Positions 63,233 to 64,000 of a stretch of DNA of 64,000 nucleotides are shown here, piece after piece (within the stretch, counting starts at the first letter, position 1; each line of letters starts with the position of its first letter). The DNA is taken from positions 5,047,201 to 5,111,200 of the forward strand of contig OX246741.1 of NCBI GenBank assembly GCA_945910005.1, given 5' to 3'. The DNA is from Isoperla grammatica (Eukaryota > Arthropoda > Insecta > Plecoptera > Perlodidae). The notes below the pieces were generated by a model. That model searched no databases and was not told the origin of the DNA. It saw nothing but the letters and a program-made list of their open reading frames with translations. Both the position numbers and the translations under genes were made by a program.

Positions 63233-64000
63233 TACCATATTATCATGTGGCCTCCCCTTCAATACAGATAGAAACCTTTTAGACTAGAATTAATTAAGGG
63301 TTGATATTTCAACCCCGTACTCAACATTCAATACAATAGCAATAGGTTCTACTCTGTCAGTGACTACGTCTTATTCTATTTTGTGTCCTCAGTTTTAAAT
63401 GAATATTAATCCCCCCCCCCCCCCCGTCATACCCAGTATTCAATATATTACTATTAGGCCTAAACGTTCTGCATTCTAGTGTTAATCTAGTCGTCTCTTG
63501 TATACATAATAATGTAATATATTGTATATTATAATATATGTATTATGTGTTAATTGTAAGACATTCACTTATGTTCTCTATCAAAAGGAGTAACCTATAA
63601 CATATTCTATGCATCGGTCCAGTGAATAAAGAAAGAAACAACATAGACATAAAGATTCGGAACATCAAACGTTGCCATCTTTTCATCCTTATCCTATCTT
63701 TCTATTTGCCCATTATAAGAGATGTTTAACAGACGTAGTCAAGGGAACAAATACAAACTTGTATTTTATATTATGTAACTTCTCCAGTATAAATATTTGA
63801 CGTTCGATAGTAAAATACGAAAGCGGAATTGCTGAAAGGTGCATTCGTTCATCTTTTACAGGCCATTATGTTTAGTTTTCATTCTATGAGAATGAGACTC
63901 TGCATCAATTTATTCGATATGTATAGAGTTTTTTTTTATTATAAAACATGAGAACTAAAACAAACGGATGGAATTTTTGGCATTATGTGTGAGATTTCAA
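63233..64000. other. Intergenic end of window
   Basis: Contains a 15-C run at 63411-63425 and an AT-rich palindromic stretch at about 63510-63548. No gene is recognised. Confidence 0.4.

Overview
The window reads as AT-rich eukaryotic (animal) intergenic DNA with only two recognisable protein-coding genes, both in the first 7.1 kb, and about 57 kb of gene desert filled with small transposable elements and simple repeats. The best clue to the organism is the homeobox gene. Its homeodomain has Bar-type residues (T47, Y49) and, as I recall the families, is closest to the invertebrate Bari family (Drosophila CG11085). With the large intergenic space and MITE load, this suggests an arthropod, perhaps an insect with a large genome. 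That assignment is inference.

Region 1-2.9 kb (minus strand) holds the 5' part of the Bari-type gene. A short coding exon (2499-2436) encodes an EH1-like Groucho-binding motif and is followed by a 1.8-kb intron. The second exon (631-307) carries the homeodomain up to residue 53, where a donor splits the codon; the rest lies beyond base 1. Exon phases match exactly across the intron. Three CCAAT boxes lie upstream of the start. The neighbour at 6112-7041 (plus strand) is an intact single-exon gene for PIH1D1, an R2TP co-chaperone adaptor. The two genes are divergent, with starts 3.6 kb apart; nothing suggests they work together.

From 7 to 64 kb I find no gene I can defend. The stretch contains a PIF/Harbinger-like MITE with a TTA target duplication (9888-10162), a pogo-like MITE at a TA site (23541-23716), a 293-bp foldback element with 95-bp arms (27458-27750), three other inverted-repeat elements (35732-35870, 55858-55987, 56902-57060), a 720-bp hAT element with a perfect 8-bp target duplication (52777-53496), and two copies of one tRNA-derived SINE (28815-28946, 47053-47204).

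Simple repeats are prominent: a 650-bp minisatellite of 30-bp units each carrying a CCAAT box and usually a CRE-like site (33103-33752), a 656-bp near-perfect hexanucleotide array (41095-41750), a TTAC/TTCC array (54915-55175), a GTCT array (62866-63232), and at least ten G or C runs of 12 or more, or paired runs. Several GC-richer, non-repetitive blocks in the desert could be cis-regulatory DNA, possibly for the homeobox gene, but this is untested.
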